DNA from: Microcaldota archaeon
GTDB taxonomy: Archaea > Micrarchaeota > Micrarchaeia > Micrarchaeales > CABMGC01
DNA length: 5,649 nt
Direction of reading: 5' to 3'
Assembly: GCA_021804305.1 (NCBI GenBank)
Contig: JAJZKF010000038.1
Location: 1 to 5,649 of the forward strand
Below, in pieces: positions 1 to 5,632 of the stretch; the first letter of the stretch is position 1, and each line of letters begins with the position of its first letter. The position numbers and the translations under genes are program-made. The notes under the pieces were generated by a model that was given only the letters and a program-made list of their open reading frames with translations, had not been told where the DNA came from and did no database searches.

Positions 1-1
1 A

Positions 2-958
2 CATGAATTTGGTATGTTTGATACTTATCAGGGCCTTTCTTTCCTAATTTTTTATCCATGGTTTAGACTATACTGCAGAGTAAATGGGATAAAGACCGTT
101 CTGACACTACACACCATTCCGGATAAGAGGGAGATGGCGGAGATAGGCTATCCCGGTGCGGTAAAGGGCGTAATAACGAAATTTCTGCCTCCTGTTTATT
201 TTTTTGTAAACCTTTATGCGCTGTGTAGCTTATCCGATGCAAACATAGCACTTACAGAGCCCGCACGCTCCGTGCTTGAAAAACGTTATATGATAAAGCA
301 CTCAAAGGCGCATTTTATACCAAATGGGATTATGAGGTTCGACCTTTCTGTGAGGAAGGAGATAGTTGCGAGCTTCAAGAAGGCCTATGGTCTTGCCGGG
401 AAGAAAATTATTTCCTTGGTCGGATTTGCGTTCAGGCTCAAGGGTTATCATTTTCTGATCAACGCGCTTCCGAGCGTCGTCAATCGTGAGCAGAATGCAG
501 TGGTGGTCATCACAGGAGGAACACTTACGCCTATGGGAAAGGCTTATCTAGAATCGCTGAAAAGGTTGGCAAAGGAGCTATCAGTTAGTGACCATATCAT
601 CTTTACCGGCTACCTGAAGGATGTGGAGCTGAGAGCGCTACTAAACATTACGGACCTCTACGTCTTTCCCTACTCTTATAAAGTTGGGGACTCAGCAGCT
701 GTGAATCTTGCGATAAATACTGGCAGGCCGATACTGGTTTCTAATATACCCGCCTTTGCTGACATCATAGAAAACAAGCTCGCGACCTCTATGGATCCTT
801 CTGACAAAGAAGAGCTTTCAAGTCTCATAGTAAAGTATCTTGAAAGGCCACCAAGGAGAGTGAGCAAACGCAGACTCGACGACTATTTCAAGAGGAACAG
901 CATGGAAACTGCGGCAATGTTGCACCTTAAGCTCTACGAGAGCCTGCTGAAGCGCTGA
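2..958 (+). CDS. GT4-family glycosyltransferase (GT-B fold), 5' partial
   Basis: The reading frame is open to the window edge and reads HEFG before the first ATG at 14, a motif typical of the N-terminal Rossmann domain of GT4 enzymes (about residue 80-100 of a full protein). The ATG at 14 is therefore probably internal and the true start lies outside the window. Counting from that ATG, the nucleotide-sugar-binding C-terminal domain begins at about residue 132 with VGFAFRLKGYHFLINAL (136-152), then VVVITGG (163-169), FTGYLKD (197-203) and DLYVFPYSYKVGDSAA (214-229). The usual EAxxxGxPVI element appears as VNLAINTGRPILVSN (230-244), so the second Glu of the E-x7-E motif is Asn. No transmembrane segment is evident, so it is probably a cytoplasmic or membrane-associated enzyme adding a sugar from a nucleotide-sugar donor to a lipid- or glycan-linked acceptor. 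Donor and acceptor cannot be told. It converges on the GT2 gene. Family call is firm; the link to S-layer glycan synthesis is inferred from neighbours. Confidence 0.88.
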   Translation, partial: HEFGMFDTYQGLSFLIFYPWFRLYCRVNGIKTVLTLHTIPDKREMAEIGYPGAVKGVITKFLPPVYFFVNLYALCSLSDANIALTEPARSVLEKRYMIKHSKAHFIPNGIMRFDLSVRKEIVASFKKAYGLAGKKIISLVGFAFRLKGYHFLINALPSVVNREQNAVVVITGGTLTPMGKAYLESLKRLAKELSVSDHIIFTGYLKDVELRALLNITDLYVFPYSYKVGDSAAVNLAINTGRPILVSNIPAFADIIENKLATSMDPSDKEELSSLIVKYLERPPRRVSKRRLDDYFKRNSMETAAMLHLKLYESLLKR

Positions 959-989
959 TAGTATCCGCCTTTCTACATCTAGAATCCTA

Positions 990-2102
990 TCAATCTTTTG
1001 TTCGGAAAGAGAGCCGAGCGTCTTCACCAGTTTGCATCTGGTAATAGCGCTCTTTCAATAGGTCTATCAGGAGAAGAACACCATGCCTCTTACCTCTATA
1101 CTTCCTTGTAATCTCTTCCATAACAGCGGGATTGTCTAGTCTGAGGAATCGGATTATTCCTATCTTGTTTATAATCTTTGATATTTCGAAGTAAACCTTT
1201 GCATCTGGTAGCTTTCTGAGTTTTTTTATCCCTTCCAGCCTCGAATTCGCCACTAGCGGAACTTTGAGGATGCGTTTTAGGCTTTTGCTCTGCACAGCGT
1301 AGCCCAAGTCGACCAACGAATAATAGAAGAAGTAGTCCAGGCTGCTTAGTTCGCTGCCCCCTTTTTTGTAGAAAAGGCTCTCATAAAATTTCATCCAGCT
1401 ATGGACAAACTTTCCAATAAAACTGCTCCTTGCCTCATCCATACTGATGACGAAGAACTTTGCTATATATTCCATCACCTTTTGGTTGTAAAGCTCGTAT
1501 GACAGCCTCTGGTCTATCCACGATATCTCCCCGTACCTGGCCAGCGGGGTCTTCCTCAACTCCTCGTTCATGAGGCCCTTTGAATGCGATATATAATAGC
1601 CATCGCCTTCCAGCTTCCCCAACTTGCCATGCACCATTGGCTGCTCGTGGAGCACTCCCGTGTACTCCGTCTTGCTCCTCTTGAAGAGCCTGACCTGCCA
1701 GGTTGCGAAGTTGCTCTTCCCGTCAGCCCCGGAGTACTCGTACCTCTTTATCGCAAACCCGTCGAGCTTCGTCCCGCTTATTATCCCCTTTATGTCCCTC
1801 TTCAGCGCTTCAGGGATCCTCTCGTCAGTATCAAGCCTCAGAACCCATTCGTTCGTGCATTTCGTGAAAGCGTATGCCTGGAGAGGCTCTGGGTATCCCA
1901 AAGCTACGCAGTCATAGACCTTGAACTTCTTGATCCTCGCTTTCGTCTTGAAGTCAATAAGCTTCCTCTTCTCCTCCTTGTCGCTCTGGTCTATGAGCAC
2001 TATCTCGTCTGCAACGTCCTTGATGTCGTTGACTAGACCGATTGCGTTGTCGATGTCATTCCTCGAGAAGAACAGTATGGTCAATCGCTCTTTCTTACTC
2101 AT
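990..2102 (-). CDS. GT2-family glycosyltransferase (GT-A fold)
   Basis: This is a 370-residue protein starting at the ATG at 2102; a GTG directly before it (2105) would add one residue. The N-terminus LTILFFSRND and the strand DEIVLIDQSD (about 32-41) are the first two beta-strands of a GT2 Rossmann-like domain. NEWVLRLDTDERI (about 84-96) carries the metal- and nucleotide-sugar-binding DxD motif. RLFKRSKTEYTGVLHEQP (about 138-155) matches the region seen in GT2 enzymes of the LPS-core/WaaE-like type, where RLF, G and the VHE-type motif are conserved. About 170 further residues form a helical C-terminal extension of unknown role. No membrane span is clear. It probably transfers a sugar from a nucleotide-sugar donor during glycan assembly; the substrate is not identifiable. 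It is transcribed away from the ATPase from its own promoter, and ends 31 bases from the convergent GT4 gene. Working with the GT4 enzyme on an S-layer glycan is an inference. Confidence 0.9.
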   Translation of the reverse strand: MSKKERLTILFFSRNDIDNAIGLVNDIKDVADEIVLIDQSDKEEKRKLIDFKTKARIKKFKVYDCVALGYPEPLQAYAFTKCTNEWVLRLDTDERIPEALKRDIKGIISGTKLDGFAIKRYEYSGADGKSNFATWQVRLFKRSKTEYTGVLHEQPMVHGKLGKLEGDGYYISHSKGLMNEELRKTPLARYGEISWIDQRLSYELYNQKVMEYIAKFFVISMDEARSSFIGKFVHSWMKFYESLFYKKGGSELSSLDYFFYYSLVDLGYAVQSKSLKRILKVPLVANSRLEGIKKLRKLPDAKVYFEISKIINKIGIIRFLRLDNPAVMEEITRKYRGKRHGVLLLIDLLKERYYQMQTGEDARLSFRTKD

Positions 2103-2107
2103 CACTA

Positions 2108-2155
2108 CTACCGAAACATTGCCTAAACATTTTGATGCATTAATAGATATTTAAT
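2108..2155 (-). repeat. 48-base direct repeat, copy A (GT2 promoter and leader)
   Basis: Aligned base by base with 3973-4020 it matches at 40 of 48 positions. The first 29 bases (2108-2136) differ at only one position (2127 A versus 3992 G) and the last nine (ATATTTAAT) are identical. The homology stops sharply at 2108, a few bases before the GT2 start. Read on the minus strand it contains the TATA-like box and the leader of the GT2 gene. Inside it the heptamer AAACATT occurs twice (2114-2120 and 2125-2131) at an 11-base period. It is in the same orientation as copy B, and the two bracket the ATPase module. Confidence 0.85.
2146..2155 (-). promoter_or_regulatory. TATA-like box for the GT2 gene
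   Basis: On the minus strand this reads ATTAAATATC, a moderate match to the archaeal TATA consensus. Its centre is about 48 bases upstream of the GT2 ATG, so transcription would begin near 2125 and leave a leader of roughly 23 bases. There is no strong Shine-Dalgarno sequence, only GGTAG a few bases before the start. The box is preserved in copy B of the repeat. Confidence 0.45.
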
Positions 2156-2171
2156 GCCGCCTATTACATTA

Positions 2172-2401
2172 TTACTTCAGTGCTGCCCTGAGTTCAGCTG
2201 CAACCGTTTCATGGCTTGGTGGATTTGCGATCAGCCTGTTCATCTCCCTGCCCCACGTTCGCGCGATTTCCTTTATCCTCCTTTCCAGCGCCGTAGCAGA
2301 GAAGACCTCGCCCTTCCTTCTCCCATACCGCTCCATCTTCGCAGCACGAGCTCCTTATCCAGTTTCAGGTAGCATTTCTTTGCTCTTTAGTCTGGCGACA
2401 T
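2172..2401 (-). pseudogene. Decayed ribbon-helix-helix (antitoxin/repressor-like) gene
   Basis: On the minus strand the ATG at 2401 opens a frame that meets a TAA after four codons (2389-2387), then continues as KKCYLKLDKELVLR. At about 2337-2342 the coding sense moves to another frame, reading on as KMERYGRRKGEVFSATALER and then 35 more residues to a TAA at 2174-2172. Restoring one base and removing the nonsense codon gives 76 residues. The order of a beta-strand (YLKLDKEL), a helix (MERYGRRKG) and a second helix beginning FSATALERRIKEI matches the ribbon-helix-helix fold of small DNA-binding antitoxins and repressors. Only the last 54 codons (from the ATG at 2336) form an intact frame; that product would lack the DNA-contacting strand. 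It sits next to the divergent ATPase inside the repeat-bracketed segment. The family assignment comes from pattern reading, and sequencing error is an alternative explanation for the breaks. Confidence 0.5.
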
Positions 2402-2473
2402 TTATATCTATTGAATCATCTCTGTCAAAAATGATAGATTTGAATACACAAACATATCGTTGAACAGCGGAAG

Positions 2474-2533
2474 GCGGTTCTCCTAGAGGAATAGACTATT
2501 CGGTTTTTTACGAGCTGTACCATGAGGAACCGC
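2474..2533. repeat. Nested inverted repeats upstream of the ATPase
   Basis: GCGGTTC at 2474-2480 is exactly complementary to GAACCGC at 2527-2533, giving a 7-bp stem across 46 bases. Inside it, 2489-2501 (GAATAGACTATTC) is a perfect dyad with 6-base arms around one base, followed after two G residues by six T residues (2504-2509). The dyad has the size of a repressor operator. As RNA it could form a 5-bp, 3-base-loop hairpin before a T-run, like a weak terminator. The 7-bp ends recall a tRNA acceptor stem, but no T-arm or anticodon arm is present. Confidence 0.4.
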
Positions 2534-2572
2534 GGCTGGCATCTGCGACTTGTTCCTTTATATAGAGAAAGA

Positions 2573-2580
2573 TTTATATA
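2573..2580 (+). promoter_or_regulatory. TATA box for the ATPase, leaderless start
   Basis: TTTATATA matches the archaeal TATA consensus and is preceded by purine-rich GAAAGA, as expected for a BRE. Its centre is 26 bases before the ATG at 2603, which places transcription initiation at or next to the start codon. This decides the start: the upstream in-frame ATG at 2522 would lie before the promoter. A second TATA-like string (CTTTATATA, 2556-2564) is nearby. Confidence 0.75.
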
Positions 2581-2602
2581 TTCTTTCCCTCCATATAATA
2601 CT

Positions 2603-3898
2603 ATGTTGGACGAAGCAAATATCACCAAACTCATAAAGGACTTCTACGAAAATGGCGTGCCCACCTCCATCTTCAGGAGAGAGCTTGAACTCCAGGTGGA
2701 TCTGAACATTAAAAGGGCGCTCACCGTAATAGGGCCGAGAAGAGCAGGCAAATCGTACCTGCTATTCTATACCATCAATAAGCTCGTGAAGGAGGGCGTG
2801 GACAAGACCAGCATACTCTACCTGAACTTCGAAGACCCAGCGTTCGAGTCAGCAACGCATCTGGATCTCGGCACGGTTTTAGACATTTATTTCAAGATCT
2901 ATCCAGATAAGCATAAGGAAAAGATATGGCTGTTTTTTGATGAGATACAGGAAATTGACGGGTGGGAGAGGTTCGTGCGGAGCACGATGGACAAAGTCAA
3001 TGCTCAGATATTCCTTACCGGCTCGTCTTCGAAACTGTTGAGCAGGGAGATAGCCACATCTATGCGTGGACGCACCCTTTCCTACCTCCTTTTAACGCTA
3101 AGCTTTCCCGAATTCCTGGAGTTTAATGGCATAGAGCACTCTGCATCCCTGTCATCCTCTGATGAAAGCAGGATTTCAAAAAGCGCCACGGAATATCTGG
3201 AATTCGGCGGTTACCCGGAGACGGTTCTATACAAGAAGGAGAGGAAGAGGATTCTGAGCGAGCTTCTTGATGTCACGCTCCAGAGAGATATAGTCGAACG
3301 CTATGGGGTAAGGAACATAAAGGTCCTCAGGCTGCTTATTAAAACAATCGCTACATCTTCGGAATTCTCGATACACAAATTCTTTAATTTCCTGAAATCA
3401 AACAGTTACAAGGTCAGCAAGAACACGCTGTATGCCTATCTTCAGGCTCTGACAGATGCTTTCGTGGTACACGAGATAAAGAAATATTCAAAATCGCTGA
3501 GAGAAGGAGAGCAGAGCCTGTCAAAGTTCTATATGCTCGACAACGGGCTCCTGAGCATAAACAGTGCCTCAGAGTCCAAACTCTTCGAGAACGCGGTCTT
3601 CAATACCTTATATCGCAGAAATGATTCTGAAATCTTCTATTACAAGGACCAGAGCTATGAGATTGATTTTGTTGCATGCGAAAATGGAAAGGCGAAGGCG
3701 CTGATTCAAGCCTCCTACGATATAGATGATATCGCCACCAGAGAAAGGGAATTCAAGGCGCTGACAAACGCCTCGAATAAGTTGAAGTGCAAAAATCTTA
3801 TAGTCGTTACACAGGGCAGCAAAAGGACAGAGACATTCAAGGGGAAAAGGATAAGAGTTGTACCCCTCTGGGAGTTTATGCTTTCCGATAAAATCTAA
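2603..3898 (+). CDS. AAA ATPase with C-terminal DUF4143 / nuclease-like domain
   Basis: The protein has 431 residues from the leaderless ATG at 2603; an ATG at 2522 in the same frame would add 27 residues. Residues 37-175 form an AAA_14-type ATPase core: Walker A GPRRAGKS (44-51), Walker B IWLFFDEIQ (108-116, D113 and E114), a sensor-1-like LTGSSS (138-143) and MRGRT (154-158), which may supply the arginine finger. LQRDIVERYGVRN (226-238) is a hallmark linker of this family. A winged-helix-like stretch (about 240-290) and a DUF4143 region follow. The C-terminus (328-400) has a restriction-endonuclease-like pattern, LFENAVF (E329), YEIDFV (D355) and ALIQASYD (Q369), where active PD-(D/E)xK nucleases would have ExK. 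These proteins are abundant in archaea; their biological role is not established. It is a soluble ATP-binding protein, monocistronic here, and flanked by the 48-base repeats and a decayed ribbon-helix-helix gene, which suggests an acquired module. Confidence 0.9.
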   Translation: MLDEANITKLIKDFYENGVPTSIFRRELELQVDLNIKRALTVIGPRRAGKSYLLFYTINKLVKEGVDKTSILYLNFEDPAFESATHLDLGTVLDIYFKIYPDKHKEKIWLFFDEIQEIDGWERFVRSTMDKVNAQIFLTGSSSKLLSREIATSMRGRTLSYLLLTLSFPEFLEFNGIEHSASLSSSDESRISKSATEYLEFGGYPETVLYKKERKRILSELLDVTLQRDIVERYGVRNIKVLRLLIKTIATSSEFSIHKFFNFLKSNSYKVSKNTLYAYLQALTDAFVVHEIKKYSKSLREGEQSLSKFYMLDNGLLSINSASESKLFENAVFNTLYRRNDSEIFYYKDQSYEIDFVACENGKAKALIQASYDIDDIATREREFKALTNASNKLKCKNLIVVTQGSKRTETFKGKRIRVVPLWEFMLSDKI

Positions 3899-3972
3899 TC
3901 GCCTTAACTCTGGGTTGCAGCTGCTGCGCCCAAGCGGAAAGCCGTGTGTTCTCTCCTCTCACGTTCAAAGCG

Positions 3973-4020
3973 CTACCGAAACATTGCCTAAGCATTTTGA
4001 TAGGTTTAATAATATTTAAT
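3973..4020 (-). repeat. 48-base direct repeat, copy B (orphan promoter-like copy)
   Basis: It matches copy A (2108-2155) at 40 of 48 positions, in direct orientation, and 1817 bases separate the two. It retains the TATA-like ATTAAATATT on the minus strand and the paired heptamers, AAACATT (3979-3985) and the variant AAGCATT (3990-3996). Unlike copy A it has no gene downstream: a minus-strand transcript from here would run into the 3' end of the ATPase as antisense RNA. On the plus strand its AT-rich end lies 28 bases before the ATG at 4043. Confidence 0.85.
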
Positions 4021-4103
4021 CCCATACTATCTCAGGTAGTTATGCCAGAACCAAAGGAAATGTCAATACCAACGTCCATTAACGAGATGGCATGGAGCGG
4101 CTG

Positions 4104-4139
4104 TCGACCGATCTCGCCTCCCTCGGAGGCAATCGTCGA
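4104..4139 (+). other. Imperfect 36-base hairpin upstream of the S-layer gene
   Basis: TCGA (4104-4107), CGAT (4109-4112) and GCCTCC (4116-4121) pair with GGAGGC (4125-4130), ATCG (4132-4135) and TCGA (4136-4139). This gives 14 base pairs with a 3-base loop, interrupted by a one-base bulge at 4108 and a 3-by-1 internal loop. It lies about 75 bases before the S-layer TATA box, so it is outside the predicted S-layer mRNA. There is no T-run after it, so it is not a typical terminator. Function unknown. Confidence 0.4.
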
Positions 4140-4215
4140 ATTAAGAGCCAATCTACTACAATGGACGAAGTATAAAACAGATTTTATACAAAAACTTTTA
4201 CAGATGACCTATGGG

Positions 4216-4223
4216 TTTAAATA
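4216..4223 (+). promoter_or_regulatory. TATA box for the S-layer gene
   Basis: TTTAAATA is a good archaeal TATA match. Transcription about 25 bases downstream would begin near 4245 and give a leader of about 17 bases that includes the Shine-Dalgarno site. A second AT-rich candidate, GTATAAAAC, lies near 4170-4180. Confidence 0.65.
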
Positions 4224-4251
4224 CCTATCATTTTATGTTATTCCAATACTT

Positions 4252-4257
4252 AGGTGA
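4252..4257 (+). promoter_or_regulatory. Shine-Dalgarno site deciding the S-layer start
   Basis: AGGTGA is complementary to the usual archaeal 16S 3' end and lies four bases before the ATG at 4262. This, and the signal peptide that begins at that Met, rule out the in-frame ATG at 4211, which lies upstream of the TATA box. Confidence 0.75.
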
Positions 4258-4261
4258 AAGA

Positions 4262-5632
4262 ATGAAAACTCTCAATGCAAAGAGGATCACGGCATTGGCG
4301 GCAGGAGCTGCCTTGCTCGGACTAGGACTTGCGTTCGCAGGCCCGATAACCTTCCAGAACGTCCCTATTATATCTAATAGCGGACAACCGGTGGCACAGA
4401 TCGTAATAGGTTCAAGTGCAAAGCCTATCGACGGAGTGACTGCGGCAAACATCGCTGCTGCGATTGGCAACCTTGCTTACACAAGCCAGCCAGTGACAGC
4501 AACAGTGAACGCCACGCAGGCAAAGAGCGTCCTTGGCGTCTCGGTTTCCTCAGCGTCGTACGCGCTTTCGAACCCGCAGATATGGCTGAACCAGACCGGA
4601 ACTACAGGAACAGTATCTGGAACATACGCGATATACTCGCTCATAGGCTCTGTGATAAACAGAGGGCTTATAACAGGATCGCCTGCAAGCACGAAGTCGC
4701 TGCAGACATCAACATCGACCTATGCATACGAGAACACGCATGGAACGCTATTCCAGCTGACGGCATCGCCATCAGACTCGCCTTACAGCGACTCGGCAGG
4801 TGGAGCACCGCCAGTCAGGAACCCACCGACAGCAGGCACTAACGGCGGCGGAATAACGTTCACAAGCTTCCAGAACAGCGGAGACAACATACTGGAGCTG
4901 ACGAACTCGCAGATCCCAAGCCTGTTGAGCAACGCCGGAAACTATGGAGAGACAGAGTCGCTGTGGCTTACCGGATTCCCGGTATTCAACCAGACGAACA
5001 ACAAGCCTCCAGGAACGCTTGACGTGCTCAGCACAGACGGCGCATACATGGCGCAGTTCAACAAGCCGATAGCGAACACGCTAGCGAGCGGAGCTGTAAA
5101 CCACGCAGAGATATCCCTGCTCGGATCAAACTGGACTATACTGAACTACTACAACATCCCATCGACAGCAGTAAGCGGTGGAGTGACAGCAACCACATCC
5201 GGCTCCTCGAAGATCCAGCTTGCGTCATCGCTTACGCCACTGACAACAGTGTACGTAGGCCACAACCTGTCGAGCGGCGGATTCACAGTCCAGCTGACAG
5301 ACCTTGGACAGCCGAACAACGCAGGAACATCGCCAGCGTCCCTTAACATATACTACAAAGGCGCACTGACGAACGTAACTCAGGTGTTCCCATCCGCAAC
5401 GCCGGCAGTCTTCAACATATCCGGCCACAACCTGTACGTGTTGGTAAACAGCACATTCGCAGGATTGTACGCATACCAGAAGTGGGCGAAGATGCAGCTG
5501 TACAGCAACGTATGGAACGTAACATCAGGCCAGCCATTCAACAAGACGCTCGACGGCACGAACTGGACAGCAATCCTTGAGTGGACGAACAGGAGCTCAG
5601 GAACAGTGCCAGACGCACTCGCTGCTATATAA
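4262..5632 (+). CDS. S-layer-like secreted glycoprotein, possibly cut short
   Basis: The frame encodes 456 residues from the ATG preceded by AGGTGA. The N-terminus is a Sec signal peptide: basic MKTLNAKR, a hydrophobic core to residue 24 and a likely cleavage after AFA (26). The mature start resembles the methanogen S_layer_N family, with VAQIVIGSSAKPIDGVTAAN (44-63) followed by IAAAIGNLAY. The rest is rich in Ser, Thr, Asn and Gly, with 12 N-x-S/T sequons at N83, 110, 243, 290, 335, 371, 385, 396, 419, 427, 434 and 443. The product is expected to be exported, N-glycosylated and part of the surface layer. Codon choice is strongly biased (GGA, ACA, AAC, CAG, ATA), as in highly expressed genes. 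The end is odd: there is no C-terminal membrane anchor or S_layer_C-like domain, and the stop at 5630 falls in a TA-rich run after which another frame reads IIYGASG to the window edge. The gene may be truncated, frameshifted or mis-assembled here. Context with two glycosyltransferases fits an envelope locus. Confidence 0.85.
   Translation: MKTLNAKRITALAAGAALLGLGLAFAGPITFQNVPIISNSGQPVAQIVIGSSAKPIDGVTAANIAAAIGNLAYTSQPVTATVNATQAKSVLGVSVSSASYALSNPQIWLNQTGTTGTVSGTYAIYSLIGSVINRGLITGSPASTKSLQTSTSTYAYENTHGTLFQLTASPSDSPYSDSAGGAPPVRNPPTAGTNGGGITFTSFQNSGDNILELTNSQIPSLLSNAGNYGETESLWLTGFPVFNQTNNKPPGTLDVLSTDGAYMAQFNKPIANTLASGAVNHAEISLLGSNWTILNYYNIPSTAVSGGVTATTSGSSKIQLASSLTPLTTVYVGHNLSSGGFTVQLTDLGQPNNAGTSPASLNIYYKGALTNVTQVFPSATPAVFNISGHNLYVLVNSTFAGLYAYQKWAKMQLYSNVWNVTSGQPFNKTLDGTNWTAILEWTNRSSGTVPDALAAI

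Larger units (their letters stand above)
3899..4261. other. Intergenic region between the ATPase and the S-layer gene
   Basis: This 363-base stretch holds no gene that I recognise. Positions 3899-3972 contain only the 8-base palindrome GCAGCTGC (3917-3924). Copy B of the 48-base repeat, an imperfect hairpin (4104-4139), a TATA box and a Shine-Dalgarno site follow. A frame from the ATG at 4043 runs 71 codons to the TGA at 4255-4257, but its second half lies over the S-layer promoter and it resembles no family I know. No clear T-rich terminator for the ATPase is visible. Confidence 0.6.

Noticed and set aside
1584..2036. 150-codon plus-strand frame opposite the GT2 gene.
   Set aside because: It is a shadow of the GT2 coding strand, rich in Leu, Pro and Val as expected for an antisense frame, with no promoter or ribosome-binding site.
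2090..2106. C-box-like GTGATGA on the minus strand at the GT2 start, suggesting a C/D box RNA.
   Set aside because: No D box (CTGA) or C'/D' pair is found at a suitable distance, and the string is explained by the GTG/ATG start codons.
2474..2533. Possible tRNA because of the 7-bp complementary ends.
   Set aside because: The unit is only 60 bases and has no T-arm (GTTC-type loop), anticodon arm or D-arm in the right places.
2431..2565. ATG 26 bases after a TATA-like TTTATATC (2401-2408), opening a frame that stops at TGA (2461-2463) after 10 codons, then stays open for 33 codons with a protein-like reading.
   Set aside because: Ten codons is too short to call and the longer open part has no recognisable motif. 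It is easily due to chance, though a broken small gene cannot be excluded.
2197..3922. 11-base inverted match between CAGCTGCAACC (2197-2207) and GGTTGCAGCTG (3912-3922) inside the repeat-bracketed segment.
   Set aside because: Matches of this length are expected by chance in a window of this size and the similarity does not extend beyond it. The sites are also not at the repeat boundaries.
4043..4257. 71-codon plus-strand frame, 28 bases after the AT-rich end of repeat copy B, ending in the S-layer Shine-Dalgarno site.
   Set aside because: It matches no family I know, and its second half lies over the S-layer TATA box and leader. The spacing to an AT-rich repeat end is weak support.
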